DNA from: Klebsiella sp. WP3-W18-ESBL-02
GTDB lineage: Bacteria > Pseudomonadota > Gammaproteobacteria > Enterobacterales > Enterobacteriaceae
Length of the DNA stretch: 64,000 nucleotides
Assembly: GCF_014168815.1 (NCBI RefSeq)
Contig: NZ_AP021973.1
Location: 166,472-230,471 of the forward strand
Direction of reading: 5' to 3'
A model generated the notes under the pieces. That model saw only the letters and a list, made by a program, of their open reading frames with translations, did no database searches and was not told where the DNA came from. Of the stretch, positions 44,170 through 52,188 are shown piece after piece. The translations under genes and the position numbers were made by a program. Every line of letters begins with the position of its first letter. The first letter of the stretch is position 1.

Positions 44170-45496
44170 AATGAGATGGTCACTCCCTCCTTCCCAGTAC
44201 TATGCTGAGGACAGGCTTTCATTCGGAGAACCATCATGGAAAACATTGCGCTTATTGGTATCGATCTGGGTAAGAACTCTTTCCATATTCATTGTCAGGA
44301 TCATCGTGGGAAGGCCGTTTACCGTAAAAAATTCACCCGACCAAAGCTAATCGAATTTCTGGCGACATGCCCGGCAACAACCATCGCGATGGAAGCCTGT
44401 GGCGGTTCTCACTTTATGGCACGCAAGCTGGCAGAGTTAGGGCATTTTCCAAAGCTGATATCACCGCAATTTGTCCGCCCATTCGTTAAAAGCAACAAAA
44501 ATGACTTCGTTGATGCTGAAGCTATCTGTGAAGCAGCATCACGTCCATCTATGCGTTTCGTGCAGCCCAGAACCGAATCTCAGCAGGCAATGCGAGCTCT
44601 GCATCGTGTCCGTGAATCCCTGGTTCAGGATAAGGTGAAAACAACTAATCAGATGCATGCTTTTCTGCTGGAATTTGGTATCAGCGTTCCGCGAGGTGCT
44701 GCCGTTATTAGTCGACTGAGTACCCTTCTTGAGGACAGTAGTTTGCCTCTTTATCTCAGCCAGTTACTGCTGAAATTACAACAGCATTATCACTATCTTG
44801 TTGAGCAGATTAAAGATCTGGAATCTCAGTTGAAACGAAAGTTGGACGAAGATGAGGTTGGACAGCGCTTGCTGAGTATTCCCTGCGTTGGAACGCTGAC
44901 TGCCAGTACTATTTCAACTGAGATTGGCGACGGGAAGCAGTACGCCAGCAGCCGTGACTTTGCGGCGGCAACAGGGCTGGTACCCCGACAGTACAGCACG
45001 GGAGGTCGGACGACATTGTTAGGGATTAGCAAGCGGGGCAACAAAAAGATCCGAACTTTGTTGGTTCAGTGTGCCAGGGTATTCATACAAAAACTGGAAC
45101 ACCAGTCTGGCAAGTTGGCCGACTGGGTCAGGGAGTTGTTGTGTCGGAAAAGCAACTTTGTCGTCACCTGTGCTCTGGCAAACAAGCTGGCCAGAATAGC
45201 CTGGGCACTGACGGCGCGACAGCAAACTTACGAAGCATAAAGGCAGAAATACACCAGTTTAAACAATCATTCATCTGGTTTTGCGAATACTGATATTGAT
45301 GATACTAACGGCCCACCGGCCTGTTGAGGAACCTGTAAAACGGAAAGGCTCATTGAAGCCGTATATTTTCTGGAGGTTCATCAGGCGCGGAACTCATCGA
45401 GGCGCGGGAATAAAATCCCATTCAGACGCCGGATAGATTCAAGCAAGCCAACTTGTCGTCAAAATCGGTGTTGCAAAAACGGGAGTGACCATAGAT
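44170..45496 (+). mobile_element. IS4321/IS5075-type element (IS110 family, IS1111 group)
   Basis: 1327 bp, the known length of IS4321 and IS5075. Sub-terminal inverted repeats ATGGTCACTCCC / GGGAGTGACCAT with short unequal tips (AATGAG..., ...AGAT). Inserted inside a Tn21-type 38-bp terminal repeat, the target these elements are known for. No target duplication, as usual for the group. A 5'-truncated second copy lies at 62125-63126. Confidence 0.9.
44236..45240 (+). CDS. IS110/IS1111-family DEDD transposase
   Basis: 334 residues. N-terminal RuvC-like domain: ALIGIDLGKNSFHIH, IAMEACGGSHFMARKL and KNDFVDAEAICEAA (D-E-D-D residues); C-terminal transposase_20 domain: IPCVGTLTASTI, AAATGLVPRQYSTGG, KRGNKKIRTLLVQCAR. 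Complete. Confidence 0.95.
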   Translation: MENIALIGIDLGKNSFHIHCQDHRGKAVYRKKFTRPKLIEFLATCPATTIAMEACGGSHFMARKLAELGHFPKLISPQFVRPFVKSNKNDFVDAEAICEAASRPSMRFVQPRTESQQAMRALHRVRESLVQDKVKTTNQMHAFLLEFGISVPRGAAVISRLSTLLEDSSLPLYLSQLLLKLQQHYHYLVEQIKDLESQLKRKLDEDEVGQRLLSIPCVGTLTASTISTEIGDGKQYASSRDFAAATGLVPRQYSTGGRTTLLGISKRGNKKIRTLLVQCARVFIQKLEHQSGKLADWVRELLCRKSNFVVTCALANKLARIAWALTARQQTYEA

Positions 45497-45556
45497 TCCG
45501 TTTTCTGAGGCGACTCCAACGTCAGAAAAGACCGTGCGGTCGACTTTTGATATTTC

Positions 45557-45581
45557 GTGCTGTCGCCTTCTGAAAGTGACA
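45557..45581 (-). repeat. 25-bp end of the Tn5053-like element, mer side (IRi)
   Basis: Reversed it reads TGTCACTTTCAGAAGGCGAC then AGCAC. It abuts GATCG, which is also found at 12390-12394 next to the outer Tn402-type end at 12396. The two ends thus bracket one insertion in Tn-A. Confidence 0.8.
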
Positions 45582-45674
45582 GATCGGGAATATAATTTGA
45601 TAGCAAAAAATATACGGAAAACTATGTCGTAATCCACTAATATACGGGAACGTCATTACATGGGTTTTCCGGTT
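45582..45674. promoter_or_regulatory. res region of Tn-A
   Basis: AT-rich, with ATACGGAAAACTATGTCGTAATCCACTAATATACGGG in front of tnpR, laid out like the Tn-B res. The Tn5053-like end is placed about 30 bp upstream of the first conserved subsite, consistent with res-targeted insertion. Confidence 0.65.
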
Positions 45675-46274
45675 ATGTTAGTAGGATACATGCGTGTTTC
45701 ATCTGAATCAGATCGCCAAACAACAAATTTGCAACGTGATGCATTACTGGCTGCGGGTATCGATGCTCGAAATTTATTTGAAGATCATGCATCGGGGGCG
45801 AAAGACGACCGTGCGGGCTTAGCCAAGGCAATGGCTTATGTTTGTCCGGGAGATGTACTTGTTGTCTGGAAGTTGGATCGGCTTGGTCGGTCGCTATCTC
45901 ATCTACTGTCCATCATTAATACACTCAAAGAAAAAGGGGTGGCCTTTCGTTCGCTGACTGAAGGCATGGATACCACAACAGCATCAGGCGAATTGCTATT
46001 CCATGTTTTTGGCGCTCTGGCGCAATACGAACGAGCCCTGACGAAAGAACGAGTTATTGCCGGACTTGCCGCGGCTCGTCGACGAGGCCGAGTAGGTGGC
46101 AGACCCGCCGCCATTACGGGAGAAAAGCTGGAGGCTATTTTAGAAGCGCTGAAAGGAGGCATGTCCAAAGCCGCTGTATGTCGTAACTTTAGTGTAAAAC
46201 GCACAACGTTGATCGATACATTGGCAAGGATCCAAACATCCAATGATGTTGGCTCGGTACAAGAAAATAGCTAA
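45675..46274 (+). CDS. tnpR: Tn-A resolvase
   Basis: 199 residues from MLVGYMRVSSESD (an ATG 5 codons upstream is possible). Catalytic Ser in RVSS, ASGAKDDRAGLAKAM, VVWKLDRLGRSLSHL, FGALAQYERALTKERV and HTH GGMSKAAVCRNFSVKRTTLI. Its stop codon lies inside the Tn-A right inverted repeat. Separated from its tnpA by 34 kb of inserted DNA. Confidence 0.9.
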   Translation: MLVGYMRVSSESDRQTTNLQRDALLAAGIDARNLFEDHASGAKDDRAGLAKAMAYVCPGDVLVVWKLDRLGRSLSHLLSIINTLKEKGVAFRSLTEGMDTTTASGELLFHVFGALAQYERALTKERVIAGLAAARRRGRVGGRPAAITGEKLEAILEALKGGMSKAAVCRNFSVKRTTLIDTLARIQTSNDVGSVQENS

Positions 46275-46308
46275 CTTTACATTTTTGGCGCGTTGGGCAA
46301 ATTTAGCC
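46269..46308 (-). repeat. Tn-A right inverted repeat (40 bp)
   Basis: Perfect inverted match to 8463-8502; outer tip GGCTAAATTTGCCC in reverse. Directly followed by the second CCTAC (46309-46313). Confidence 0.9.
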
Positions 46309-46583
46309 CCTACGGAAATCATGTCGTAACCACCGTTCCCGTAGGACGACTTCACTTCTTCTATTTCGACTGGAACCGCCAGCTCGATGGGGCGGAACCA
46401 GCCATCATCACCGACTGTATACCGGCCTTCATGTTCCTTGCTCATTTCGCAGACCCGGCTGGGTGGAAGCCAGAAACCTTCATTTGCTCTTTCGGATGCG
46501 ATACGAATAGCTTCATCCACGGAAGCGACTTCCCGGATGTGTTCGTTATGCGCGTTTGACATTTTGATCAGAAATGACTTCAT
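46309..46583 (-). pseudogene. 5' part of backbone gene split by Tn-A
   Basis: Encodes 90 residues, MKSFLIKMSNAHNEHIREVA at the start, then ASVDEAIRIASERANEGFWL and a C-terminal GGYDMIS. Beyond this the frame enters Tn-A. Joined across one CCTAC to 8409-8457 it makes a 107-residue protein. Unknown function; neighbours on both sides are plasmid backbone. Confidence 0.8.
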
Positions 46584-46742
46584 AGAACCATTTTCCTCAG
46601 CTTAGGCCGGTAACGTTAATCGTCGGGGCGGTCGGTAATATTCCGGCGATAGTGTCCTCATATTGTACTCTGGCATGATGCATAACAGAAATTTGAGAGC
46701 GCGGGATTGAGAGGCGAAGTAGTTTGATGATAATCGCTGCGG

Positions 46743-46856
46743 GTGTACTATCAGCCTGATTCCTGGACTGAAGCCGAACGTCCAGCCGTGGTAAAACTGG
46801 TGAACGATGTTAACCTGGCATCGAGATATCGAGACCGTAACCATCTGACTGAATAA
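46743..46856 (+). CDS. Small ORF, possibly a gene remnant (37 aa)
   Basis: GTG at 46743 opens a 37-codon frame (VYYQPDSWTEAERPAVVKLV, then NDVNLASRYRDRNHLTE) with convincing protein composition, ending 9 bp before the next ATG with AAGGAG in between. It may be a small upstream cistron or the tail of a lost gene. Confidence 0.35.
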   Translation: MYYQPDSWTEAERPAVVKLVNDVNLASRYRDRNHLTE

Positions 46857-46865
46857 GGAGCTTTT

Positions 46866-47084
46866 ATGCCGAATGGGAGAGTGATTTTTAACAAAAGAGG
46901 CCGATGGGACTGGCTTGATAGCGGTTGTGATATAGATGAGGATGAATTAAAGCAGGAAGAGTGGTTTGTTGGCGATATGTATTATCCGCCAGACTTTGAA
47001 TACGATACGTCAATGCATGATCACCAGATTACAGAGTGGTTGTCTAAACCTGAAGAGCTGGTGCGGTATGAGCGAGGGCGTTAA
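46866..47084 (+). CDS. Hypothetical protein (72 aa)
   Basis: ATG at 46866, 5 bp after AAGGAGC. Acidic, Trp/Tyr-rich small protein (GRWDWLDSGCDIDEDELKQE; DMYYPPDFEYDTSMHDHQI). No recognised domain. Its composition resembles plasmid-encoded DNA-mimic or anti-restriction proteins only superficially. Confidence 0.55.
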   Translation: MPNGRVIFNKRGRWDWLDSGCDIDEDELKQEEWFVGDMYYPPDFEYDTSMHDHQITEWLSKPEELVRYERGR

Positions 47085-47256
47085 CTCAATTTGCTTATCT
47101 GAACTGGCTACATGATCTTTCAGCGTGGCCATTTCGGTTCTTCACATTTCCCTGACTCCCTCCTGACAGAACCGACTATTTCATCCATGAACCGCAAGAG
47201 CGGTAACTAAATGCCATATCGTGTGGCAGAGTGGTTTGCTCCAGTACCCGTCAAAA

Positions 47257-47315
47257 TAGTCCAACATACAAAAACAGGGTAGCCTGCCCCGGGCTTCACC
47301 CGGGCCAGGCTACCC
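47257..47315 (-). repeat. Hairpin-tail module, copy 1 (minus)
   Basis: Minus strand: a hairpin of GGGTAGCCTG / CAGGCTACCC with an inner CCCGGG/CCCGGG stem, then TGTTTTTGTATGTTGGACTA. The hairpin plus T-run looks like a terminator; the conserved tail is shared with copies 2 and 3. Confidence 0.6.
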
Positions 47316-47577
47316 GGAGTCGAACCGTTAACCCGGAGTCGTGGGTGAGTAACGTCGAGTGCCCGCCTGAATTCCGTGCGGCCACCAGCATTGGCTTCAC
47401 CTTTTTCCGACCGACACTTTCGTGCTGGTTTGCGGCCGCATCTTCGCCGGGCCGGAACACCCTGCATTTTGTGCCGGTGGCCATCACCGGTATTAGGATA
47501 AAGGGAAGAATATCGGTGATGGATTCCGGGATAATCGCCGGGAAAACCCGGGCAGAATTCACGTACATCACCCTCTA

Positions 47578-47641
47578 TTAGTCCAACATACAAATAAACT
47601 TCCCCTTTCTGCCCCTGCGCTTCGCTTGGGGCAGAAAGGGG
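47578..47641 (-). repeat. Hairpin-tail module, copy 2 (minus)
   Basis: Minus strand: perfect 14-bp stem CCCCTTTCTGCCCC / GGGGCAGAAAGGGG with a 12-nt loop, then AAGTTTATTTGTATGTTGGA followed by CTAA. The tail matches copy 3 as an 18-bp inverted repeat 376 bp apart. Confidence 0.65.
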
Positions 47642-47938
47642 AGCCGTACCTGAAACCTCCGTGTCGTTTTCAGGATCGGGCCCGTGCCCGGGGTAACCAT
47701 TCTGCCCGGGCCCACCATTTTAAAAAGAAACCGCCGTGCCCGGTCTGGCCATTTCCCCCGCCTGCGGCAACCGGGCCGTGCCGGTCTTTCCGTCCGGTTC
47801 CTGCAAACCCCACATAGGGACTCCGGTCGCTGGATGAGCCATGCGAGAAAATATGAGAAAAAGAGAGAAAAAAAGAGAAAAAAAAGAGGGGCCGGGGGCG
47901 CGAGGGTTTCAGTGGGTATAAAGGTCAAGGGCGCTTTG

Positions 47939-47989
47939 CAGGGTGGACGCGGGGGTGTTGACCCTGATCGCATTTGTATGTTGGACTAA
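47939..47989 (+). repeat. Hairpin-tail module, copy 3 (plus)
   Basis: Plus strand: CAGGGT...ACCCTG 6-bp stem, then ATTTGTATGTTGGACTAA. TTGTAT followed 17 bp later by TATATG could form a promoter reading toward the HNH gene. Confidence 0.5.
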
Positions 47990-48141
47990 TTTTGCATATA
48001 TGAAGACAAGAAAAGACGCGCTGCCGACAGAGCAGGTATACTCTCGCCATCAAATGTGCGGCCAGCGGCGGGGGATAGGTAACGACCGCAGGCCTCCGCG
48101 ACCGGTATCAATGATGATGATGCCCTGCCAGGTAAAGAGTA

Positions 48142-49755
48142 GTGACGACGAAAGTGAAGGTGAAGAAAACCCGGGCCGAACGTAAGCAGCATAGCCGGGA
48201 CATGCAGGCCAAACATGAAGCGGAAAAAAAGGCCGCTAACCTGCGTAATATTCTAAAGAGAGACATTCTGGCCACGCTGGGTATCCCTAAAAATCACGGT
48301 GGGCGGGCAGCTCTTTCTACATTCATCACCGAGCACTTACTGAAGGGTGAGAGTCAGGTTCAGATTGTTGCCATGCTAACCGGCAGCGAATTGATGAAGC
48401 GGGCACAGCTTGCCGAAATCGAGCGCCTGAAGAAGATCACGGAACTGGCCAATCAAACCCGCAGAAACGAGATCACCAACCGGGCGTTTGAGCGCCTGGG
48501 TATCACAACCCGGCATCCAATGGGCGATTTAGTGCTGAGCATGGTGCGCGAACTGGCAAACCAGAATTTAAATACCGGTGAGATAGTAGAACGCCTGAAT
48601 GATAACGAAACCGTACTGGAATCGCGCCGCCTGCACAAAGAGAAGCGAGCGGATCTTGAACGTCAGATTGATGAAGGTATTGCCGAGCGCAAAAAGACCC
48701 GTGTTGATATGCGGGAAGTGCTCGCCTACATGGCCCAGAAGAACGGTACAACGTATACGCCTCCCGCAGACACCTGGCGATCTCCTGAACATCCGAATGG
48801 CGATTCACCGACCCGGCATAATGGAAAAATCAGAGAGAGCCGTCTGACCGGCGCTGAAAGCACCCAGAAAGAAAACCCACGTCAGTACGGTTTGCCCAAC
48901 CTGAAAACCAGTAGCGCTTCCATCAACAAGGCCGGAATGAGTGAGGCCATTAAGCTGGTGGGCGGACGTGTGACGGAATTTCGCACCTATCTTTATGAGC
49001 ATCGCGATACGGGACTACGCGCTGATGTGCTGGCTCGCCGGTTTATGGCTGAGTCAATGCAAGGCAAAAAGATGGTTGACCCTGTGCCGGTCAATGAACC
49101 AGATAATCTCCCGGCTCCCACACACGAACCTGCCAAACGTAAATGGACGAAGGAAGAAAAGCAGGAAGCGCGTGACCGTGCGCTGGCCGCAGCAAGCCAG
49201 GTCGGAAAGCTTAAAGAAGCGGAAACCAACGGCATTACGCACGATGTAGTGCGAGAATCGCAGCCAGCACCCCAGCCAGCCCTGATCTCCGTCGAAGTTG
49301 AACAATCCCGCGTCTCCATGCAGGAACCGTCTGTTGCGCCCCTGGCGCACCCTAAACGTGAAGGCTCTACAACCTGCGTGGTGACCAGGCCGGATCAGGC
49401 TGATTTCGCTGCTACCGTCCGTCGAAACTGTAACGACCGCTGCGTGATTACAGGAGCAAGCTTACGCCGCAGGACAGAGGCCGCACACCTGGTAGAGCAT
49501 AGTGCTGGTGGTCTGGATCACTGGAGTAATGGCTTGCTGCTTCGTATCGATCTGCACCGGCTGTTTGACGACAACGTCCTTGCCATTTGCCCGGAGACGT
49601 TGACCGTCCACGTTGACCCTGTCGCGCAGGCCGAAGATCCCGATTTGCAGCAATACGATGGCCATGTGATTACCGGGCTTTGCCGTCCGATAGACCCGGC
49701 GAATCTCGTCATGCGCTGGGAGCGTTATCAGCGCCGGTTAGAACTGACCAAGTAA
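48142..49755 (+). CDS. HNH endonuclease-domain protein (537 aa)
   Basis: GTG start at 48142 after GGTAAAGAG. Residues 1-60 are highly basic (KVKVKKTRAERKQHSRDMQA); the middle is helical and charged; about 430-500 form an HNH_2-type domain: RCVITGASLRRRTEAAHLVE, then GLDHWSNGLLLRIDLHRLFD, with the Cys-x-x-T-G, AAH, N-G-L and H-x-L-F-D landmarks. A metal-dependent DNase is expected. The substrate is unknown; a defence or mobile-element role is possible. No methyltransferase or immunity gene is adjacent. A hairpin terminator follows. Confidence 0.75.
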   Translation: MTTKVKVKKTRAERKQHSRDMQAKHEAEKKAANLRNILKRDILATLGIPKNHGGRAALSTFITEHLLKGESQVQIVAMLTGSELMKRAQLAEIERLKKITELANQTRRNEITNRAFERLGITTRHPMGDLVLSMVRELANQNLNTGEIVERLNDNETVLESRRLHKEKRADLERQIDEGIAERKKTRVDMREVLAYMAQKNGTTYTPPADTWRSPEHPNGDSPTRHNGKIRESRLTGAESTQKENPRQYGLPNLKTSSASINKAGMSEAIKLVGGRVTEFRTYLYEHRDTGLRADVLARRFMAESMQGKKMVDPVPVNEPDNLPAPTHEPAKRKWTKEEKQEARDRALAAASQVGKLKEAETNGITHDVVRESQPAPQPALISVEVEQSRVSMQEPSVAPLAHPKREGSTTCVVTRPDQADFAATVRRNCNDRCVITGASLRRRTEAAHLVEHSAGGLDHWSNGLLLRIDLHRLFDDNVLAICPETLTVHVDPVAQAEDPDLQQYDGHVITGLCRPIDPANLVMRWERYQRRLELTK

Positions 49756-49837
49756 AACCGGTAATCCATCAGGTGCGAATCGTGGGAATGCGCCAGCTCG
49801 GTAACCCCACGTCACCGGATTGAACCATCACAAAAAA

Positions 49838-49860
49838 GGAGCCCACCGGGCTCCCCAAAA
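49838..49860 (+). terminator. Terminator after the HNH gene
   Basis: GGAGCCCACCGGGCTCC is a 7-bp GC-rich stem with a 3-nt loop, about 80 bp after the HNH stop; followed by an A-rich not T-rich stretch, so termination is likely but not certain. Confidence 0.5.
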
Positions 49861-49911
49861 ACGAATTGTTTTATTGTTCCTGCTTAGTTCTACGTAGGTA
49901 CTCTTCAGCCT

Positions 49912-50169
49912 TTATTTTATTTGCACGAGTTCAGCGTAAAACTCACGTTCCATTTGGTATGTTGGCATCTGAGTATAATACTCTTCCACCTGTGGCCAAA
50001 TTCGCTGAAGTTCTGCATATAAATCATGGAGAGCTCTATCTGCCCAAGATGACGATTGGTAGGATTCAAGCTTTCTGATAGTGGCGCTAAGATGTACTAA
50101 ACGCGCCACTAATACTTTAGTGTTTACGTATTGTGTTACGGTTCTATCCATGTGGTTTAAGTTACTCAT
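49912..50169 (-). CDS. Hypothetical protein (85 aa)
   Basis: The ATG at 50169 (MSNLNHMDRTVTQYVNTKVL) is preferred over an upstream one because the extra N-terminus has no coding look. A helical soluble protein (ATIRKLESYQSSSWADRALH, LYAELQRIWPQVEEYY). No recognised family. Confidence 0.5.
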   Translation of the reverse strand: MSNLNHMDRTVTQYVNTKVLVARLVHLSATIRKLESYQSSSWADRALHDLYAELQRIWPQVEEYYTQMPTYQMEREFYAELVQIK

Positions 50170-50247
50170 ATTATTCCCTAATGAGGTGCTCGCAGAATTA
50201 CGAGGCAGAGATAACATAACCTTAAAACCTACATACGTGTAGCCCAA

Positions 50248-50591
50248 TCATTACTTTATAGCTAAAAATGCCAGATTTACTCTATGGCCCCCAATCCCTA
50301 CAGACCTACAGACCTACAGCAGATCTCGTCCACATAGGTCAGTTCCAGCGCAAACTATGGGATCTGAATGTTTGTCGAACGAAAACTTACGGTAGTGAAG
50401 TAATTGCCTGAAACATTGTAAATAACTTGCATAGAAAACGCCCTCAAAACAGCGTCCTTTTTTTATCGAAGTTTCAACGGTTCTGGTAGAGTTGTTTTCT
50501 GACAGATTTTATTATTAACGTGAGTGGACGCGTCTGGCGAATAAGCTGGTGCAACTTCCCGAAGCCCTCCAAACACCAGGAGACTTAATTT
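50248..50591. other. Intergenic region
   Basis: Holds a short tandem AGACCTACAG repeat (50302-50319) and a GC stem with a T-run near 50440-50465 (AACGCCCTCAAAACAGCG then TCCTTTTTTT). No gene seen. Confidence 0.45.
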
Positions 50592-50798
50592 ATGGAACTA
50601 TCAACAATTTCTGAAGCGTTGATTGGTGGTTTAGTTGGTGGCACTATCGCAGCAGGTTCCATCCGGGTATTATTCATTCCAGAAAAGTTTGAGTGGATAT
50701 TGTTAGCCTGTGTTGTCCTTGCCACTGTTGTTACCTTTTTCTTTGGCCACTCTATACCAAATCCATTTATGATGATAAGCAACATGTATAGTTATTGA
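50592..50798 (+). CDS. Small two-helix membrane protein (68 aa)
   Basis: ATG at 50592 after CAGGAGACTTAATTT. Two hydrophobic segments: residues 8-25 (GLVGGTIAAGS-rich) and 33-52 (WILLACVVLATVVTFFFG). Unknown function. Confidence 0.55.
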   Translation: MELSTISEALIGGLVGGTIAAGSIRVLFIPEKFEWILLACVVLATVVTFFFGHSIPNPFMMISNMYSY

Positions 50799-50898
50799 AT
50801 ATATAAGACCGTGCTCGTTAGACGTGCTCTGATTGATTTCCATATATGTTTCAAAAGCTTCGGGCCAGTTTTTTCTGTGTTAGATAGGATAACAGAAT

Positions 50899-51150
50899 AT
50901 GATGACACTTCTTTTTTCGATTTACTGTTCCCTGGTCATTATCGCGGGCGCTTTCTTTAGCTGGTTTCAACGTGAAACTATCGCTACCCGCTGCATTCTT
51001 TTTGGCGGACTGGTGATAGTAGCAGCGATCAAGCTAACAACGGATTTTACGACTGTCGCTGTTTCCACGGTTCTGATTGAGGGGTTTTTGCTAACGGCTT
51101 ATGTTATTGCTGTCCGTTTTATTCAGTGCATTGTAAACAGGGCTGCATAA
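50899..51150 (+). CDS. Small membrane protein (83 aa)
   Basis: ATG at 50899 after AGATAGGATAACAG. Three hydrophobic segments (LLFSIYCSLVIIAGAFFSWF; CILFGGLVIVAAIKL; VLIEGFLLTAYVIAV) cover most of the chain. Unknown; probably inner membrane. Confidence 0.55.
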   Translation: MMTLLFSIYCSLVIIAGAFFSWFQRETIATRCILFGGLVIVAAIKLTTDFTTVAVSTVLIEGFLLTAYVIAVRFIQCIVNRAA

Positions 51151-51186
51151 ACAACCCGGACAGAATGCCCATCTATTTATATCAGG

Positions 51187-51684
51187 CTAATCTACGTGTG
51201 ACATTTCAATCGCTGCGCGAGCTTCAATGCCCTTCGATAGCAACAAGTTTGCAATGCGCTCTGCCAGGTCTTGATTGGCGCAATGAAAGCGAATAGGCAA
51301 CTTTTCATGTTTCTCACTATCGATGTAGAACATTACAGAATTGATACTGTATAGCGATGCATATGAAGGACGAGGTTCTATCATCAAATTCAATTCTGGA
51401 ATAGAAGCTAAAAGTTTAGACATATAATCATCCAGCAGTTCAATACAAACTGGCCGGATAGTTAATAAAGCGGGATTTTCCTCCGAACTAGTCCATTGTC
51501 GTGCCTGTAATCTCAAAATATTGAGAAGGTGCAACGATTCATAAGGAATTGTCTTTCCCGTCCGTTCACCCAGGATAACGGATTCCAATGTGTTAATTCG
51601 GGATGATAGTCTTCTTATCTTCCGCAACTGATAGATGCTAAGTGTTAATGTTATCACAAATAAAACACCCAAAATAATTGCCAT
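51187..51684 (-). CDS. Membrane-anchored hypothetical protein (165 aa)
   Basis: One N-terminal transmembrane segment (ILGVLFVITLTLSIYQL), then a short coiled region (RRLSSRINTLESVI) and a soluble domain of about 125 residues with EARAAIEMSHVD at the end. No signal cleavage site. Unknown function. Confidence 0.6.
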   Translation of the reverse strand: MAIILGVLFVITLTLSIYQLRKIRRLSSRINTLESVILGERTGKTIPYESLHLLNILRLQARQWTSSEENPALLTIRPVCIELLDDYMSKLLASIPELNLMIEPRPSYASLYSINSVMFYIDSEKHEKLPIRFHCANQDLAERIANLLLSKGIEARAAIEMSHVD

Positions 51685-51990
51685 ATTTATATCCCATTCG
51701 GTTTATTCGTATTATGCCGTGAATATCGATACTCCAGCTATAGGTGTTCGGGACATCCTCTACGCCGGTAGTATCTGCAAAAACTTGTTATTCCATCATA
51801 TAGTGCATCTCTGAAAACACCTTTTTCGGGTGATACAGCCTTTCATTACTCGGTTCCCCTTTTATGCTGCTACCTGCCTATCAGGTGGTTAGTATGCTTA
51901 CCAGCCACTTTTTACTATATTGTCCGTTTTGTTAACTGATTTGTTAATGCTTCCATTTGACAGGTCTGGAAAGATACTTTTCTGATTTTA
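51685..51990. other. Intergenic region left of Tn-C
   Basis: AT-rich, no gene. Ends at the left inverted repeat of Tn-C. Confidence 0.5.
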
Positions 51991-52028
51991 GGGGTTTGAG
52001 GGCCAACGATGTAAAAAACCACGTTAAT
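51991..52028 (+). repeat. Tn-C left inverted repeat
   Basis: GGGGTTTGAGGGCCAACGAT then GTAAAAAACCACGTTAAT. Differs from the right repeat at positions 7, 12, 17, 34 and 38. Confidence 0.85.
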
Positions 52029-52188
52029 AGGTTAACCTATTGTTTTATTTTAATTATTAGGTGCTGCATTTACAGCTACTCCAATGATCATGGGGCTGAT
52101 GGTCGATGGAACGCAATACCAAGTAGATTGATTGCATAAAGTTCCTTCAATTCCGATCTGCCCTCCCGTTTTCACATCCTACTTCAGT

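Larger units (their letters stand above)
35807..45581. mobile_element. Tn5053-like mercury transposon
   Basis: Order IRt, tniA, tniB, tniQ, res, tniR, then merE-D-A-F-P-T / merR, matching Tn5053. tniA-side end TGTCATTTTCAGAAGACGAC (35807) and mer-side end, reversed, TGTCACTTTCAGAAGGCGAC (45557-45581). All four tni genes are intact. The mer side retains a Tn21-type 38-bp repeat just inside the 25-bp end, split by an IS4321/IS5075-type element. merA has a nonsense codon. Flanks 35802-35806 (CTGTG) and 45582-45586 (GATCG) do not match. Confidence 0.85.
8463..46308. mobile_element. Tn-A: 37.8-kb Tn3-family transposon with nested cargo
   Basis: Bounded by identical 40-bp inverted repeats (8463-8502 and 46269-46308) and a perfect 5-bp target duplication. 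The ends carry its own genes: tnpA plus a toxin-antitoxin pair on the left, res and tnpR on the right. Everything between 12396 and 45581 arrived by insertion next to res: Tn402-type ends, half of Tn-B, stress-resistance cargo and a Tn5053-like mercury element. The outer duplication shows that Tn-A inserted here. It does not say whether the cargo was already on board. Confidence 0.9.
47085..48141. other. Structured GC-rich non-coding region
   Basis: No convincing gene. Contains three hairpin-plus-tail modules (listed separately), a 37-nt purine-only tract at 47855-47891, and several GC-rich dyads. The longest frames are by-products of the repeated motif: two end in ICMLD because the motif reads ATGTTGGACTAA. 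Candidate roles: regulatory RNA, protein-binding locus or recombination scar. Confidence 0.5.

Noticed and set aside
35807..45581. Class 1 integron
   Set aside because: The tni genes and ends are shared with Tn402 integrons, but no intI1, attI, cassette or qac/sul gene is present; mer occupies that place.
47207..47989. ORFs of 100-130 residues on both strands
   Set aside because: Pro/Arg-rich frames in GC-rich structured DNA; shared ICMLD endings come from the repeated TTTGTATGTTGGACTAA motif.
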